Source: Drosophila pseudoobscura (Eukaryota > Arthropoda > Insecta > Diptera > Drosophilidae). Taken from it: a stretch of 64,000 bases of DNA. The notes under the pieces were generated by a model. The model did no database searches, was not told where the DNA came from, and saw nothing but the letters and a program-made list of their open reading frames with translations. Shown here piece by piece: positions 24,897 to 37,075 of the stretch. Location: the NCBI RefSeq assembly GCF_009870125.1, contig NC_046683.1, positions 39,323,869 through 39,387,868 on the forward strand, in the 5' to 3' direction. The stretch's first letter is position 1; every line of letters begins with the position of its first letter. Made by a program: the position numbers and the translations under genes.

Positions 24897-25814
24897 TCTT
24901 CTGTGGTGATTCTTCTGTTATTCTATCCGCGATTGGGGCTGTTTGGGGATAACTTTATCATCTGCAAAATTTTGTTTCTCCAAGGGTATCGTCCATTTCA
25001 ATGCCTAGCCTTCCTATTCCTTCTACTTCTTATTTCTGCTGCTGCTGCTGCTGCTGTGTACATTTGCTATCGTTGCGTTCATTTCCGTTTCCGTTTCAGT
25101 TCTCGTTTTTGTTTTGCCCACTCTCATAATAATCATAATAATAACGGCTCCCTCTCCCTCTGCCTTTCTACTCTTCCTCTATGCATATTTAGTTTCGGGG
25201 GAGCCCCATGGAAACTTTTTTAATTAATTAGTACGTGAGCTGCTCAATGGGCAGGCACCAAGAGCAGTTCGAGAGAGTCGGGGGTTCGTTCCATGTTCCA
25301 TGTTCGTTTCTGCCATAATTTGTTGGCTTTGTGCGATTTACTGTACACAAATTCGTGCACAAATCGCATGGAAATGAAAGGCAGAGGCGTGAAATTTTCC
25401 ACATGGCCAGCAGTCCTGGCAAAGTTTCCAGTTTTATAAAGCCATCAAAATTTAACTCGCAGAATCGGCTATGAAAAGGATTTCCGACATGCTTGTAAAG
25501 CTGTCAGGAGCGAAAGCTCCAACAGGATCATAGACCCGGTCGATAGCTTTCCTTTGATTTTTGGATAGATTCGAAACAATAATCGTTAAGCGGTAACGGA
25601 ACAGTTGGGAAGCGGTTATGCCATTAAAAGAGAAATATAATTGAATTCGGAATAATAGAAATGCACAGACTGAAAAAACCAGAATCACCCAATTACTTGG
25701 ATTATACTATTGCCTGATGCTTGCAACAAAGGAGTTCCGTGCCATGCACACACACAGAAAAGCAGAGCGAAAAGCGACGAGTCCCCGAGTGCCGGTGACC
25801 TCATGCTTGCGGCA

Positions 25815-25815
25815 T

Positions 25816-25840
<25 letters not shown>
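25815..25840. repeat. (CA)n microsatellite
   Basis: About thirteen CA units. Confidence 0.85.
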
Positions 25841-25846
<6 letters not shown>

Positions 25847-26263
25847 TACACACAACGAAAAGCCAACGGAATTTTCCCATTTAGCTGGCAAATTTGGTGG
25901 AAAATGCGAGAAAATATACATATTTACATTCGTATGGCGAAAAAGGGAAACGTGGAACGGGTAACGGGAAATGGAAAAAATGCGTAGCACATTTGTGTGG
26001 GGAAAAGGCATGCAAATTGAGAAGAAAGGAGAACTAACACGCAGTCATCCAGCCCCACAGCCCCACAGCCACACAGCCACACAGCAATCGTTATAATCAT
26101 TGTGCATAAAAATAATAATTTTGTTCCCCCCACCTTAAGCATATACTTATACTCGTGCTCTTCTACCATTTAAAGTGCATATTGTTCTGTTACTAATACA
26201 CTCTGAAATGTAAGATCCCCAAAAAAAAGCTCATCCGTTTCTCCCCCATCCACCTATCCACAG

Positions 26264-26427
26264 AACGGGACGGAACCAGCCACCGATGTACACGGAGACG
26301 CTGCCCGGCGAGAGCCTCGCTTTGATGATTTCCTCGCTGACGGTGGAGATGGGCGGCAAGTACTACTGCACTGCGTCCTATGCAAATACAGAAATTCTCG
26401 AGACGAGCGTCACAATTACAACTTATG
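26264..26427 (+). CDS. Fas2: Fasciclin II exon, second half of Ig domain 1
   Basis: The acceptor CCACAG (26,263) and donor GGTGAGT (26,428) bound an open segment. It encodes [16 protein letters not shown] and then the Ig F-strand signature [11 protein letters not shown], which holds the second Ig1 cysteine. The incoming phase (2 bases carried from 19,527) and outgoing phase (1 base) fit both neighbours. The Ig1 fold is therefore split over two exons 6.7 kb apart. Confidence 0.95.
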
Positions 26428-27075
26428 GTGAGTCCTTCTTCTCTTCTCTTCTCTTTCCTTCCTTCTTCTTTTCTCCCTTCCACACGGAATACCTCTCTTC
26501 TCTCAAGCAAACGATAATGATGATTCGCATTCGCTTTCTCATTATCATTATCGTTATCGTTATCATTATCATTACTATGAGTGTTATTGTCCTTTGTGTT
26601 TTTTTGTTGCTGTTGTTCCGTTTTAATGGTAAGTATTTTGAATGGTGGTACTGTACTGTACTGTAGGGCGGTACTGTACTTCAGTCAAATGTAATTTTCA
26701 ATTTCAATCAATGAGCAGCCTGAGGCTGTCAGGGGAAGTACAGTAGTGTGAGGAAGAGTCTTAAAAGAAAAAGAGCATAGCTTTCTCTGTCAAGCACTGA
26801 TCGAAGCTATGGAACGGGACTGTACCATGAAATGCTCCTTGCATTTCTCAACACTGGAACAGAGAACAAAGAGCAGCAGAGTCTGTCAGAATAAGTACAG
26901 TTTAGAGGAAAATTTCAAGAGCAGAATCTTTGAAGAATAATGTGACGAAATCTCTGACCAACACTGATCGTAGCAACTCGTAGCTGACTGTAAATGACAG
27001 CATTTATCTGGATACTGGATCAAAACGAAAAACTGTCTGCTGCCATCGAGAACCCCAGGATCCCAGGTAGAACCC

Positions 27076-27104
27076 GACCGATGTGCACTGCCGCATGACA
27101 CATG
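27076..27104 (+). repeat. Dispersed GATGGGCGC-type motif, copy 5
   Basis: GACCGATGTGCACTGCCGCA, then TGACACATG. Confidence 0.5.
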
Positions 27105-29460
27105 TAATAGTATTTCTATACACACCAATAAGGGACATCTATTTTAATATATTATAATCTGTGATCGCACAATGGAAACGTTTAATAAAGTAACAAATAC
27201 TTTTCCTTGACCTCCGCTAATATCTGATTGAAGAACGGGGCTTAGTAGTCCCCGGCGTGAAAGAACTTTGTCATTACTTTGCTACTGGCTGTTGTCATGC
27301 TTGACTTGTCACCATTTTGATTGGCGAACCCGCCTGGTTACTGGAACTGAGAGTAATCGCCGTTCAACGTGATTCCTCCTCAGTGCCTGCCACACGATTC
27401 ATTTATCTTGTTAGCAATTTGTGTCCCCAACACACGGTTCCAGCTAGAGCAGCCACTTTGAAGTACAGCGTGCAGTCCAGTGCAGTGCAGTGCGGAGCAA
27501 TTGCGGCATTGCCAGCAGTAAGAAATTACAGTTTCGCTTGGATTTCATTACAAAATAGAAGAGAGGGAGAGGAGTGCAACAGACATGTATAAAACAAAAT
27601 GGATGCGTCCAGCACAAAGCAATCGAGCAGCCATCCTCACAGACACACGCACACGAAAAGAAGGCAACAACACGTCTCCCCATAAGCAGGACACGACACG
27701 CACACACCTTCTTCCAGAGCGAGCCATAGAATCCCCCTTTTGGGAAGAACGGAATGGATAGTCGAGTGCACATAAACGGCGGCACTGCCGTGCTCTACCG
27801 TGCGCGCTCCAGCTCGAAAAACTTTTACGAGATTGATTTTTCTAAGCAATTTAAAGTTCGTTCTCATTGCACACGGTACAAACCACGGCTCCCCGCTCCT
27901 GTGGAACCACTTTGTCTGTTCGTGATATGTGAGGAACTGCTGCCGCTGCTTCTGCCTCTGCCTCTGCCGAACCCCACGTCCTGTCCTGTTATTTCCTGGC
28001 AAACCTCACATTGAGCTGCGGACCAGTACGAGGTTGTTGCTGCGCTTGAAATGAAATCAAATATTTTGCTTCGTAACAATTTGTGCCTGATATGGGCACT
28101 CCATTCCTGCCACCATCCTCCTTTCCACACTTTTCCCAATCTCCCCTCTTCACACTCTCCAGTTCGATGTCGCAGTCGAGTACGGCCTTTTGTTTGATTT
28201 TGGGTTTGTCCTCTGGTTGAATGACGGGGTATATCTGTGGGCACCATTGACACCAGTGTTGACAAATGCCAAGGCACACTATACGTGGTATAGCCCAAGA
28301 GAATGAGGTGTGCAGGTAGCGCTGTAAAATTTGTAAAAGCTCCGAAATCCGTTCCCATAGCTTGAATCAGCTTTCGGGGCCCATGGTACAGTTCCAGTCT
28401 GCTATTATGGTTGCTATCAGTGTTGGTTAACGAATGCTAACGACTGCACAACTAGTGTGGGTCATTCTGTTTGATCTACTGTTGACAAAGGAAGGATATG
28501 GGTGGTATGTGATAATTTGAAATGTTGAAAAAGGCCAGGAAATGCCTAGGTACAGCCCCTGTCTATGGCGACCATAAGGCTTGGTCGAAGAATAGTTGTT
28601 AGTCTGTTAGTTTTGATCAGTTCCAGTGTTGGAAAATGCCAGCAACAAGCCGTGGTACAATGCCCTAGCCATAACTAAAGTCTTAATCAATGAGTAGTGG
28701 TCCGTTTTTGCATACTTTTAATTGTTTTTGGTCAAGGCGTGTGTGCGCCTTGTGTTTTGAGTGTAGTGTCGTCTGTCGTTCACATTTTAAAGAGCTGCTA
28801 CTTCCGAGCTGGAATATTCCATGTTAAGCCTGTGGTAAGCCCCAGCCATCAGCCCCTGTTGTCTCCTGTCCTACCCTTCGACGCTCAACGTTGAACGCTG
28901 AACGTTCAACGTGCAACGTGCAACCGACTGGACCAGCTTTCAAATACAAAACCCAACAGCAGTTAGTTATCAACACCAGATACGAGTACATGAAGAGGAA
29001 TCAGAATCAGAGGGAGCCCCAAAACCACTGCCACTGCCACTGCCGCACTGCCGCACTGCCCCACTGGCATTGTGTTGACAACTCAGAAGTTGCATTTAGT
29101 TAAGCAAATAAGCAGCCAGGGACACGACACGAAGAGCTACTTCTCGTACTCCTCCTCGTCGTAGGTGGCTGAATGCTAAGCTGTAGGCAAATTGCAAGAT
29201 TTACTTTTCCTATGAAAGCCAACATGCATGGGAGCCAGGGACAGACGCAGTGGTATATTTACATATCATTGTTTGTGGCACAGTCACAGCTTAATATTTC
29301 AATATTTATGCTTTTCATAAACGCATATTTTTCGAAACGCACAGAACTTCCGCCAGAGGCAGACGCACACCAGAAACAGTAGCGCCTTCAGATTCCATTC
29401 TTGCAGACACTTGACTAGCATTCCTTTTGTGAAGGCAAACAAGGCGCATTAGAGGAGCAT

Positions 29461-29463
<3 letters not shown>

Positions 29464-29493
<30 letters not shown>
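29464..29493. repeat. (GA)n microsatellite / GAGA element
   Basis: About fourteen GA units. Such runs bind GAGA factor in flies; function here is unknown. Confidence 0.85.
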
Positions 29494-29495
<2 letters not shown>

Positions 29496-30597
29496 TGTAC
29501 GGACAAGGCATTAATTAAATATTTATACACCTCTATCGATACTCGAAACCGATAATTGCCGGCATCCTTTGGCCATTGCATTGTATTGGCATTACCGGTC
29601 AATGTAATTGACACTAATCATCTTGATTGCAGACATTAAGAAGAAAGTTTTGTGTGCTTCTAGGACTTACCGAAGGATGCCTCAATGCACAAATGGCTGG
29701 CACAATGTGCAGCATTTTCCTCCTGTCCATTCTGCTGTATATCTCAATTATTTGTCGACTCTGAAGTGTCTTTCCTTCCTACTGGCTGATGTTTATTCAG
29801 GAGTTTGTGTACATATAGTTTTTTTGCTCTGTTCCATTGCAGTATGTTCCGTGATTAATTTGATATAAAGAATATGTTTATTGTCATGATTTGTATGAGT
29901 CTTTAAGCGCTTCAATCATTCGACAATTGGTAGAAGAGAGCTATATTTAGGCCTTAGTTCTGCTGTCGTCTGTCATCTTTAAGTGCCACAAATCTAAAGC
30001 TCCTCTTCCCAACCACCACAACTCTGTTGCACTGTTGCACTGTTCTCTTTCTCTGTAGTATTTTGTTGTAATAAGTTGCTGCTGCTGCAACTTTTTCAAT
30101 ATGTTGTGATGTCTGATGTTTGACCGTGGCCGCGACGGCATCTTTGGGACCATCCTGCCACCAGGAACCCAGCTCTAACTCTGACTCTGCTCTCCTGCCC
30201 TCCTGCTTTTGCTTGTGTCCTTGTTCAAACTAATAATGAAATCGTAAACTAGTCCATCTTTTCTCCTACTCCTGGTGGGGATATGCGCGGGTGTGTGTGT
30301 GGAACGCCAGAGCCAGCGAAAAGTGTTTGAGCAACAAAATCTCACACGCTACGACAATGCGGCAGGCGGCGGCATCGTGCAGCAGGCATGCGGCAGGCAG
30401 GGAAAAGAGAGAAGCTGTAAAGAACACAACGAGAAGGAGAGAAGTGAAGTGACAGCAGCAGAAAGTTTTGGTTAGCCTCTTTCGAAGAGGGTATAACGAA
30501 TGCAGGAAGAGAAATTCTATTGGGGTCTACTGGACATCTATGCATTTGTCAAGGAAACTTCTTTCGAAGCAACTCTCTTTGGCGCGCATTTCTGACT

Positions 30598-30632
30598 AAA
30601 CCAAGGAGTGCTGCCGCATGACGCGCGACACT
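30598..30632 (+). repeat. Dispersed GATGGGCGC-type motif, copy 6
   Basis: AAGGAGTGCTGCCGCATGAC, then GCGCGACAC. The left part is degenerate. Confidence 0.45.
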
Positions 30633-30715
30633 TTATATTCATATACATATGTATGTATTTCTCGCTATATCTAGCCCTCTCCTTGGCATGAATCTTTAGA
30701 TATGTACATATTCTA

Positions 30716-30750
30716 TGACCGATGTAAACTGCAGTATGACGCTAGACACT
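30716..30750 (+). repeat. Dispersed GATGGGCGC-type motif, copy 7
   Basis: GACCGATGTAAACTGCAGTA, then TGACGCTAGACACT. About 115 bp after copy 6; both are followed by similar CGCTATAT text. Confidence 0.45.
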
Positions 30751-30928
30751 ATTTTCCGCTATATTGCTACATGTCTTTCTCCTACTTTTCTCCCACTTCA
30801 GTCACACGTTCAGTTGGGTAGTAGATCTTTGCGATGCACCAGCAAGGGTATCCAAAGTATCAGCTCACCAGCGCTTGATCCTTCCTTCTGGTTATTTATT
30901 CTGCAAGTACGAATACGAGGACGAGTAT

Positions 30929-30982
30929 ACGCTCCTGCTGCTGCTGTTGTTGCTGCTGTTGTTGCTGCTGCTGCTGCTGTTC
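30929..30982. repeat. (CTG)n/(TTG)n triplet repeat
   Basis: Interrupted CTG triplets. It creates spurious poly-Leu and poly-Gln frames. Confidence 0.85.
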
Positions 30983-31907
30983 TTTCTGTAAGCAGTTGTC
31001 TGGGATAAGGATGCCGTGAGGGATAAGGAGCTGTGTAGACCCAGACACTGCCAATAAAAAATTGCAAATAGAAAATGTTTTTAACACAACTTTCCGTTAT
31101 TTTGGCTTCTGCTTTGGCTTTTTTTCTATCTCCTTCTCTGGCCAAACTGAATGCCGGACATCCAAGGGTGCATGTCCGTGCATGTCGCTGTGCATGTCTG
31201 TGCATGTTTGTGCTTGACAGTCAGCAGACAGAGAGAGTGTGCCAGAAAGAGAGACAGACGGACAGACAAACAGACAGGGCAGAGCAGAGAGATTGAGATG
31301 GCTTGTTATTACACTGATTTATAAATAAACTGTAAATATTTGGGGACCATACACGTGTTGGAAATCGAAGGGCCCGGACAGGGACAGCAGAGAGCGATGG
31401 CTGTGGAAAACGAAGAAGGACTTCCACAATTTCCGCTTTGAATGCAAAATTATATTCCAATGCAACAGCGACCCATTTTTGGCCCTGGACTCACTCTCAT
31501 CTGTCTCAGCCTTTGAGCACAACTGTACCTGTGAAGCTGTACATCTGTACTTTTTACATTGTGCTGCTTTGCCTTTGAGGTTGACGCGCCGAGCCCCTCT
31601 CTGATTATTTTTTTCTTCGCATTAAACTAAACAGCTCTTGGCCCCAGAAAAATCTTCCGCTTCACGCCCCAACTCCGACTCGACTCTGGACGCTCCACCT
31701 CCCCCCTCCCCCTCCCCCTCCCCCTACTGCTGCCTCAGCTTCTGCCTCTGCCTCTGCCTCACAGCTGTGTGGCGTCTACTACTATTTGTGTTTGTGCTTT
31801 GGATTGTATGGCGAGTATTTGATTTAGGAATTTCAGCTTTTTGCAATTCCTTCTTTTTCTTTTTGCTCGTTTTTCCTCCCATTTTCAATTTCCAAGTCAT
31901 CTCTCGC

Positions 31908-31960
31908 TGCTGCTACTGCTGCTGCTGCTACTGCTGCTGCTGCTACTGCTGCTACTGCAG
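31908..31960. repeat. (CTGCTGCTA)n triplet repeat
   Basis: CTG triplets with regular CTA interruptions. Intronic. Confidence 0.85.
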
Positions 31961-33346
31961 TTTAGATTTATTGGCAGGACCCCAGGAATCACAAACCGAT
32001 GCCAAGTCTGAGTGCAAGTACAAGCACAAGTACAAGTCCCTGTCCAAGTCCGAGTCTTTGTCGACCAGCAGCAGCTCGTTAGAGGCGAGACTACTGACCC
32101 TTACAGCCAGCAGTGGAACGGGCGTGCGTGGCTTTGCTGCTTGAGGATTTGTCGCGCACATGTCTTGGCTTTGGCGCTGGACGCCGCTTGGATTGCTTTT
32201 ATGTGCCTGACAGTTTGTTTAAAATTATATTACGTATACGCCACGTACAGTCACCTCCAATTCCTCCACATCCTCCGATTGGGTTGTTTGCACTTTCCAT
32301 ACCTCTTAATCTTGAGGGACTCTAAGAAGCTCTCTGCGTGTCGGAAAACGTTAGAGCTCAGAAAGGCTGGTACCGGACTGGATCGTAGAAGATGTACAGA
32401 AACTAATCGGAACCAGTTCTTGCCGTGAATCGGACCGAACGCTCTCAAATGAAAACGTCCTTCTACTATCACTTTATCACTTCTCTCGCAACGAGAGCCG
32501 TCGCTGGCCGCGACGGAGACCGCACCATTTTGGATTGATGCGGGAAGAACTCAAAGCAGGAATCAATTTTGCACTGATGCATGCAGACCCTGACGTTGGA
32601 CCAGAGCTAGAGCTAGTAGGTGGAACTGGCCAAAGGGGACAGCAGGGAGAGGAGAACTAGCATCGCCAGTGGGAGTTCCACAATCTGGACCAGTCTAGCC
32701 TAGAAGGCTTCACGTCAATGTTTGAATAACCAACTTCCCAGCCGAACCAGTGGCAGACATAACACTTTACGGATTCTAATTAGAGATTCTAAAAACAAAC
32801 ACGTCAAACGACAGCTACTCTTAACACATAAAAAGCAAACGCAAGGGACCATTATTACAGCAAGTCTCTACATAAACCTCAAACGAAAACCATGTACCTT
32901 TAACGACAAGTGCTTCTAAGGACCAAAAGAACCAAAAGATAAAGCCACATAAATGATATACATATGTATATGTATGTACAGTGTACACTTATTAATTGTT
33001 TTATCATCGATCGATTGCTTGAACAATCATTACGAATGCTAAAATCATAAACTTTACTCGTGGCATAGCCTGTAATTTTTGTAAGCAGGAGAATAGTTAC
33101 AAAAACCATTCATCCTTTGTTTGTTGTTGCTTTCCCATGAAGATTTAGGGGGTATTTCCTAGTCCCAAGACTCACGTTATGTCGAATGGTTAGCTCTCTG
33201 TGTGCTCTTTGGCTGTGTAAATGTCGGGAAAATCAAACAATTTTTGCACACCTTTTCCACAGGAATTTGTACGTGAACGCCTCGTTGTGTCTCCCCTTCT
33301 GCTTCAAGATCTAACGAGTGTTCCCCCCTTTCATTCCTCTTTGCAG

Positions 33347-33471
33347 TTGCCATTACATGGACAAATGCCCCAGAAAATCAGTATCCGACATTGGGCCAAG
33401 ATTACGTGGTCATGTGCGAGGTGAAGGCTGATCCCAATCCGACTATTGACTGGCTACGCAACGGAGATCCG
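33347..33471 (+). CDS. Fas2: Fasciclin II exon, first half of Ig domain 2
   Basis: The acceptor CTTTGCAG (33,346) and donor GTAAGT (33,472) enclose the frame [17 protein letters not shown], then [20 protein letters not shown], which carries the first Ig2 cysteine and the core tryptophan. The exon ends in phase 0. Confidence 0.96.
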
Positions 33472-33527
33472 GTAAGTAAAAGGGAGAGCCACTTCCACAT
33501 CATAACTAATCCTTTGATCCTTTGCAG

Positions 33528-35018
33528 ATCCGCACTGGCGACAAATATGTGGTGCAGACCCATGGCCTGCTCATCCATGATGTTCAGGAGACGGACGAGG
33601 GTATCTACACGTGCCGGGCGGCTGTCATCGATACGGGAGAGCTGTTGGAGCGTACCATTCGCGTGGAGGTCTTCATCCAGCCGGTAATTGTCCACCTGCC
33701 GCCAACCCTGGAGGCCATCGAGGGAAAACCCTTTGCTGCCAATTGCACAGCGACCGGGAAGCCAGTGCCCGAGATCAGCTGGATCCGGGATGCCACACAG
33801 CTAAATGTTGCCACCGCCGATCGCTTCCAAGTCAACCCACAGACGGGCCTGGTCACAATCAATTCGGTGCGGGAGGACGACTACGGAACCTACACCTGTC
33901 TGGCCAAGAACAAGGCTGGAGTTGTGGATCAGAAGACCAAGCTGAATGTGCTGGTGCGCCCTGCCATCTACGAGCTGTACAACGTGACTGGCGGCAGGAC
34001 CAAGGAGATTGCCATTACCTGTCGGGCCAAGGGACGTCCCGCACCGGCCATTACCTTCCGCCGTTGGGGCACCCAGGAGGAATACTCGCCCGGCGTTCAG
34101 GTCGACGATGAGCGGATTGTTTTGGAGCGATACTTTGACGAGGATCGCGGCGAGAGCTCTGGCACCTTGCGCATCGCCAACGCGGAGAGGACGGACGACG
34201 GCCTGTATCAGTGCATTGCAAGGAACAAGGGCGCCGATGCCTATAAGACGGGACACATCACGGTAGAGTTTGGGCCGGACTTTAGCCAGATGAAGGACCT
34301 GCCGCCGGTGTTCACGTGGGACCAGCGCAAGGCAAACCTCAGCTGCCTGGCCATGGGCATCCCGAACGCCACCATCGAATGGCACTGGAATGGCCGCAAG
34401 ATCAAGGAGCTGTACGACACGAACCTCAAGATCGTAGGCACCGGACCCCGCAGCGACCTTATCGTCCATCCCGTGACCCGACAGTACTACTCCGCCTACA
34501 AGTGCATTGCGACCAATATTCACGGCACCGCCGAGCACGACATGCAGCTGAAGGAGGCCCGCGTGCCGGAGTTCGTATCGGCGGCAGTGCCGCGCCAGTT
34601 GACGGCCACCACCATAACCTTTGACATCCGTGGCCCCCCCACCGAACTGGGTCTGCCCATCCTGGCCTTCAGCGTGCAGTACAAGGAGGCCCTCAATCCC
34701 GACTGGTCCACGGCATACAACCGCAGCTGGTCCCCCGATTCCCCGTACATTGTCGAGGGTCTGCGTCCCCAGACCGAGTACAGCTTCCGTTTCGCGGCCA
34801 GGAACCAGGTGGGTCTCGGCAACTGGGGCGTCAACCAGAAGCAGTCCACGCCCCGTCGCTCAGCACCTGAGGAACCCAAGCCCCTGCACAATCCCGTCCA
34901 GCACGACAAGGAGGAGCCCGTCGTCGTCTCGCCCTACTCGGATCACTTTGAGCTGCGCTGGGGAGTGCCCGCCGACAATGGGGAGCCGATCGATCGCTAC
35001 CAGATCAAGTACTGTCCG
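33528..35018 (+). CDS. Fas2: Fasciclin II main ectodomain exon: Ig2 (end) to Ig5, FNIII-1 and start of FNIII-2
   Basis: A 1,491-nt exon between CTTTGCAG (33,527) and GTAAGA (35,019), phase 0 on both sides. It encodes, in order, the Ig2 F-strand ([10 protein letters not shown]), Ig3 (FAANCTATG to GTYTCLAKN), Ig4 (IAITCRAKG to GLYQCIARN), Ig5 (ANLSCLAMG to YKCIATN), the first FNIII domain ([15 protein letters not shown] to [10 protein letters not shown]) and the start of the second ([10 protein letters not shown] to YQIKYCP). N-glycosylation sequons such as NCT and NLS are present. This is the homophilic-adhesion region of Fasciclin II. Confidence 0.98.
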
Positions 35019-35079
35019 GTAAGAGGATATGGCACTCTATCTAGAGCATCATCCACTGACTGATCATCTATTTTTGCAG

Positions 35080-35263
35080 GGCATGAAGATCAGTGGAGCT
35101 TGGACCGAGCTGGAGAACAGCTGCAATACGGTGAACGTTGTCGAGACCACATCGTATGAGATGACCGACCTCAATGGCAACACGTACTACCGCATCGAGC
35201 TGAAGGCGCACAATGCCATCGGCTACTCGTCGCCGGCATCGATCATCATGAAGACGACACGAG
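35080..35263 (+). CDS. Fas2: Fasciclin II exon, end of FNIII domain 2 (shared by all forms)
   Basis: The acceptor TTTTTGCAG (35,079) opens [15 protein letters not shown]; the exon ends with the FNIII close [18 protein letters not shown], then ASIIMKTTR. The donor GGTGAGT at 35,264 is in phase 1. Splicing to 41,290 gives transmembrane forms; reading through gives the GPI-type form. Confidence 0.96.
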
Positions 35264-35475
35264 GTGAGTCTGATTCCGCTAACAATAATCTCGGCACGTT
35301 GCTTTATTCGGCCGGGTTCAACTCCGGCGTCGGGTCGCTACACAAACAACTGTTCACGACCACCACAAGAGCCTCCACATCGACAATCACGACAACAATC
35401 ACCACCACAATCATTGCGCTGGCCACCACCATAAGCGTAACATTAGTTAGTGTCCTAGCCTCAATGTTAGTCTAA
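35264..35475 (+). CDS. Fas2: Fasciclin II GPI-type alternative C-terminus (intron read-through)
   Basis: If the donor at 35,264 is not used, the frame stays open for 70 codons to TAA at 35,473. The tail is Thr/Ser-rich and ends in a hydrophobic stretch ([20 protein letters not shown]) with no basic residues after it, the usual form of a GPI-attachment signal. Fas2 is known to have GPI-anchored isoforms. A poly(A) signal at 36,383 could end this transcript. Confidence 0.85.
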
Positions 35476-36203
35476 AGCCCAAAAGCTCATATCATCGAAA
35501 GAGAAAAGCAAAATCGCTGCAATCGATCGATCGATACACGATAGACACGCTCAACACTCACACTGGGAGGGGAGAGACAGTGGGCCACACAAGCGTACTA
35601 AATATCCACTGTGTGGCCCATTGTTTGAGCCCCAGAATCAGGCATACATATCGGTTAAGAACCGCCCTCTCGAATAATCTACAAGATCCCAGCAAAAAAA
35701 AAACCAATACATATACAATATATATACAATCGATATATATCGAAAACACAAACACCACACGATTTTTACTGCTCTAAATATATGCTATATATAATATATA
35801 TATGATATACCCCCAGATATAACTACTATCAACTATCGTTTATCGATTACTTTTGCATACATACATCGATATTTCTGTAGTGTTTATTTCAACTTGCGTT
35901 TCATGATCTTTTGCTTTCCTTTCACACAATCAGTCTGACAGTCGTAAGGAACGTCTCCTGTCTCTTGTTTCTTATCATTATAGCATTATCGCTTATCATT
36001 TATCATCCATCGCTCTCTGTCACTCTCTCTCGCTCTCTTTCTCTGTCTATCTTCTTTGTTCTTTTGTTGTCGAAACATCCTTTTTGTTTTGCATGCGCCT
36101 TTCGTTTTCTTCCGTTTCGTTAGAGCATCCTACGAAGAGCGTACTCTCCTCCGTAAATACTTCCATAAACAGTAGGCCGTAATATTATACATTCCACCCA
36201 CAA

Positions 36204-36229
36204 ACACACACACACACACACACACACAC
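36204..36229. repeat. (CA)n microsatellite
   Basis: About twelve CA units in the Fas2 3' region. Confidence 0.85.
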
Positions 36230-36382
36230 TGAGACACTGAGCAGCAAAAGTACTGCAACGCAGTTGATAAACATTATGGAAGAAGCCAAATCAAATATCA
36301 AAGCCCCCATCAATGCCCCACATTCATGTCTCATACGGCGCGTGCATGCGCGCATCAGTCAAAATGTCAGAAGTTGTATAGA

Positions 36383-36388
36383 AATAAA
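36383..36388 (+). terminator. Fas2: Candidate poly(A) signal of the GPI-type Fas2 mRNA
   Basis: AATAAA about 910 nt after the GPI-form stop codon. Other A-rich signals further down could also be used. Confidence 0.45.
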
Positions 36389-37020
36389 TAATGAGAGATG
36401 CGCGCAAGCCCGAAATCAACACTAAATACCTTAATATTATTATTCTTAATTATGTTCTCCATATACTTTTTTTTTTAATACAATTCTTAAGTATTTACTT
36501 AATTATATTTACCAAAAAAGAATGAAAAAAACACACTAAACATTAAACAAATTTATAACAGAAAATTTCAAAGTGAAAAATCAATTCATAATTTTATATT
36601 TTTGTGTGTTGTAATATTTTTTGTTTGAATAATGTGTGACCCCCACGAATATACATACATACATACCCTGTTAAATGTAAACCATCTATCTAGCTCTTAA
36701 ACACAAAAAGAAAAAACGCAATTAATGTAGTAAACGAAAGTCTTTAATCTTATGCCCTATTATATTTTGTTTTGATTTCGGATCCACTAGAATCACCAGT
36801 TTTATTTTATTTTTATTTTAACTTAATTTTATCATTTGATTGAAACTTTAATTGTGTTTGTGTATTCTACAAGCTGCGTCTACTATTTCTATATTTCTTT
36901 AGTTAATTTTTCAATTATAAGCGACAAAACAAAAGTTTCTTGAATAAAACAAAGAAAAACCAACAAACAAACTGTAATTTACTGCCAATGCCACATTTCG
37001 TTCGTTCTCTCTTTTATTAT

Positions 37021-37075
37021 CGTATCGTATCGTTATCGTTATGTATATCGTATCGTATCGTATCTTATCGAAATA
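37021..37075. repeat. (CGTAT)n microsatellite
   Basis: Two groups of CGTAT/CGTTAT pentamers. Confidence 0.8.

Larger units (their letters stand above)
19528..26263 (+). other. Fas2: Fas2 intron (6.7 kb)
   Basis: GT-AG intron between the two Ig1 exons. No supported gene inside. It holds several CA/TG, GCC and other simple repeats and three copies of the dispersed GATGGGCGC motif (23,727; 24,695; 24,869). Confidence 0.85.
26428..33346 (+). other. Fas2: Fas2 intron (6.9 kb)
   Basis: GT-AG intron with no supported gene. It holds (GA)n, CAG/CTG and other simple repeats, dispersed-motif copies 5-7, two CAGGTAG words (near 27,064 and 28,313; the Zelda consensus) and a degenerate CCAGTGTTG-type repeat at 28.2-28.7 kb. 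One minus-strand frame at about 27,989-28,279 is open but has no ATG. Confidence 0.85.

Noticed and set aside
30810-31205. Poly-Gln/poly-Leu ORFs in the Fas2 intron
   Set aside because: They are produced by the CTG/CAG triplet repeat and have no further protein-like sequence.
33801-34538. 245-codon minus-strand ORF opposite Fas2
   Set aside because: Shadow of the strongly coding Fas2 exon caused by codon bias.
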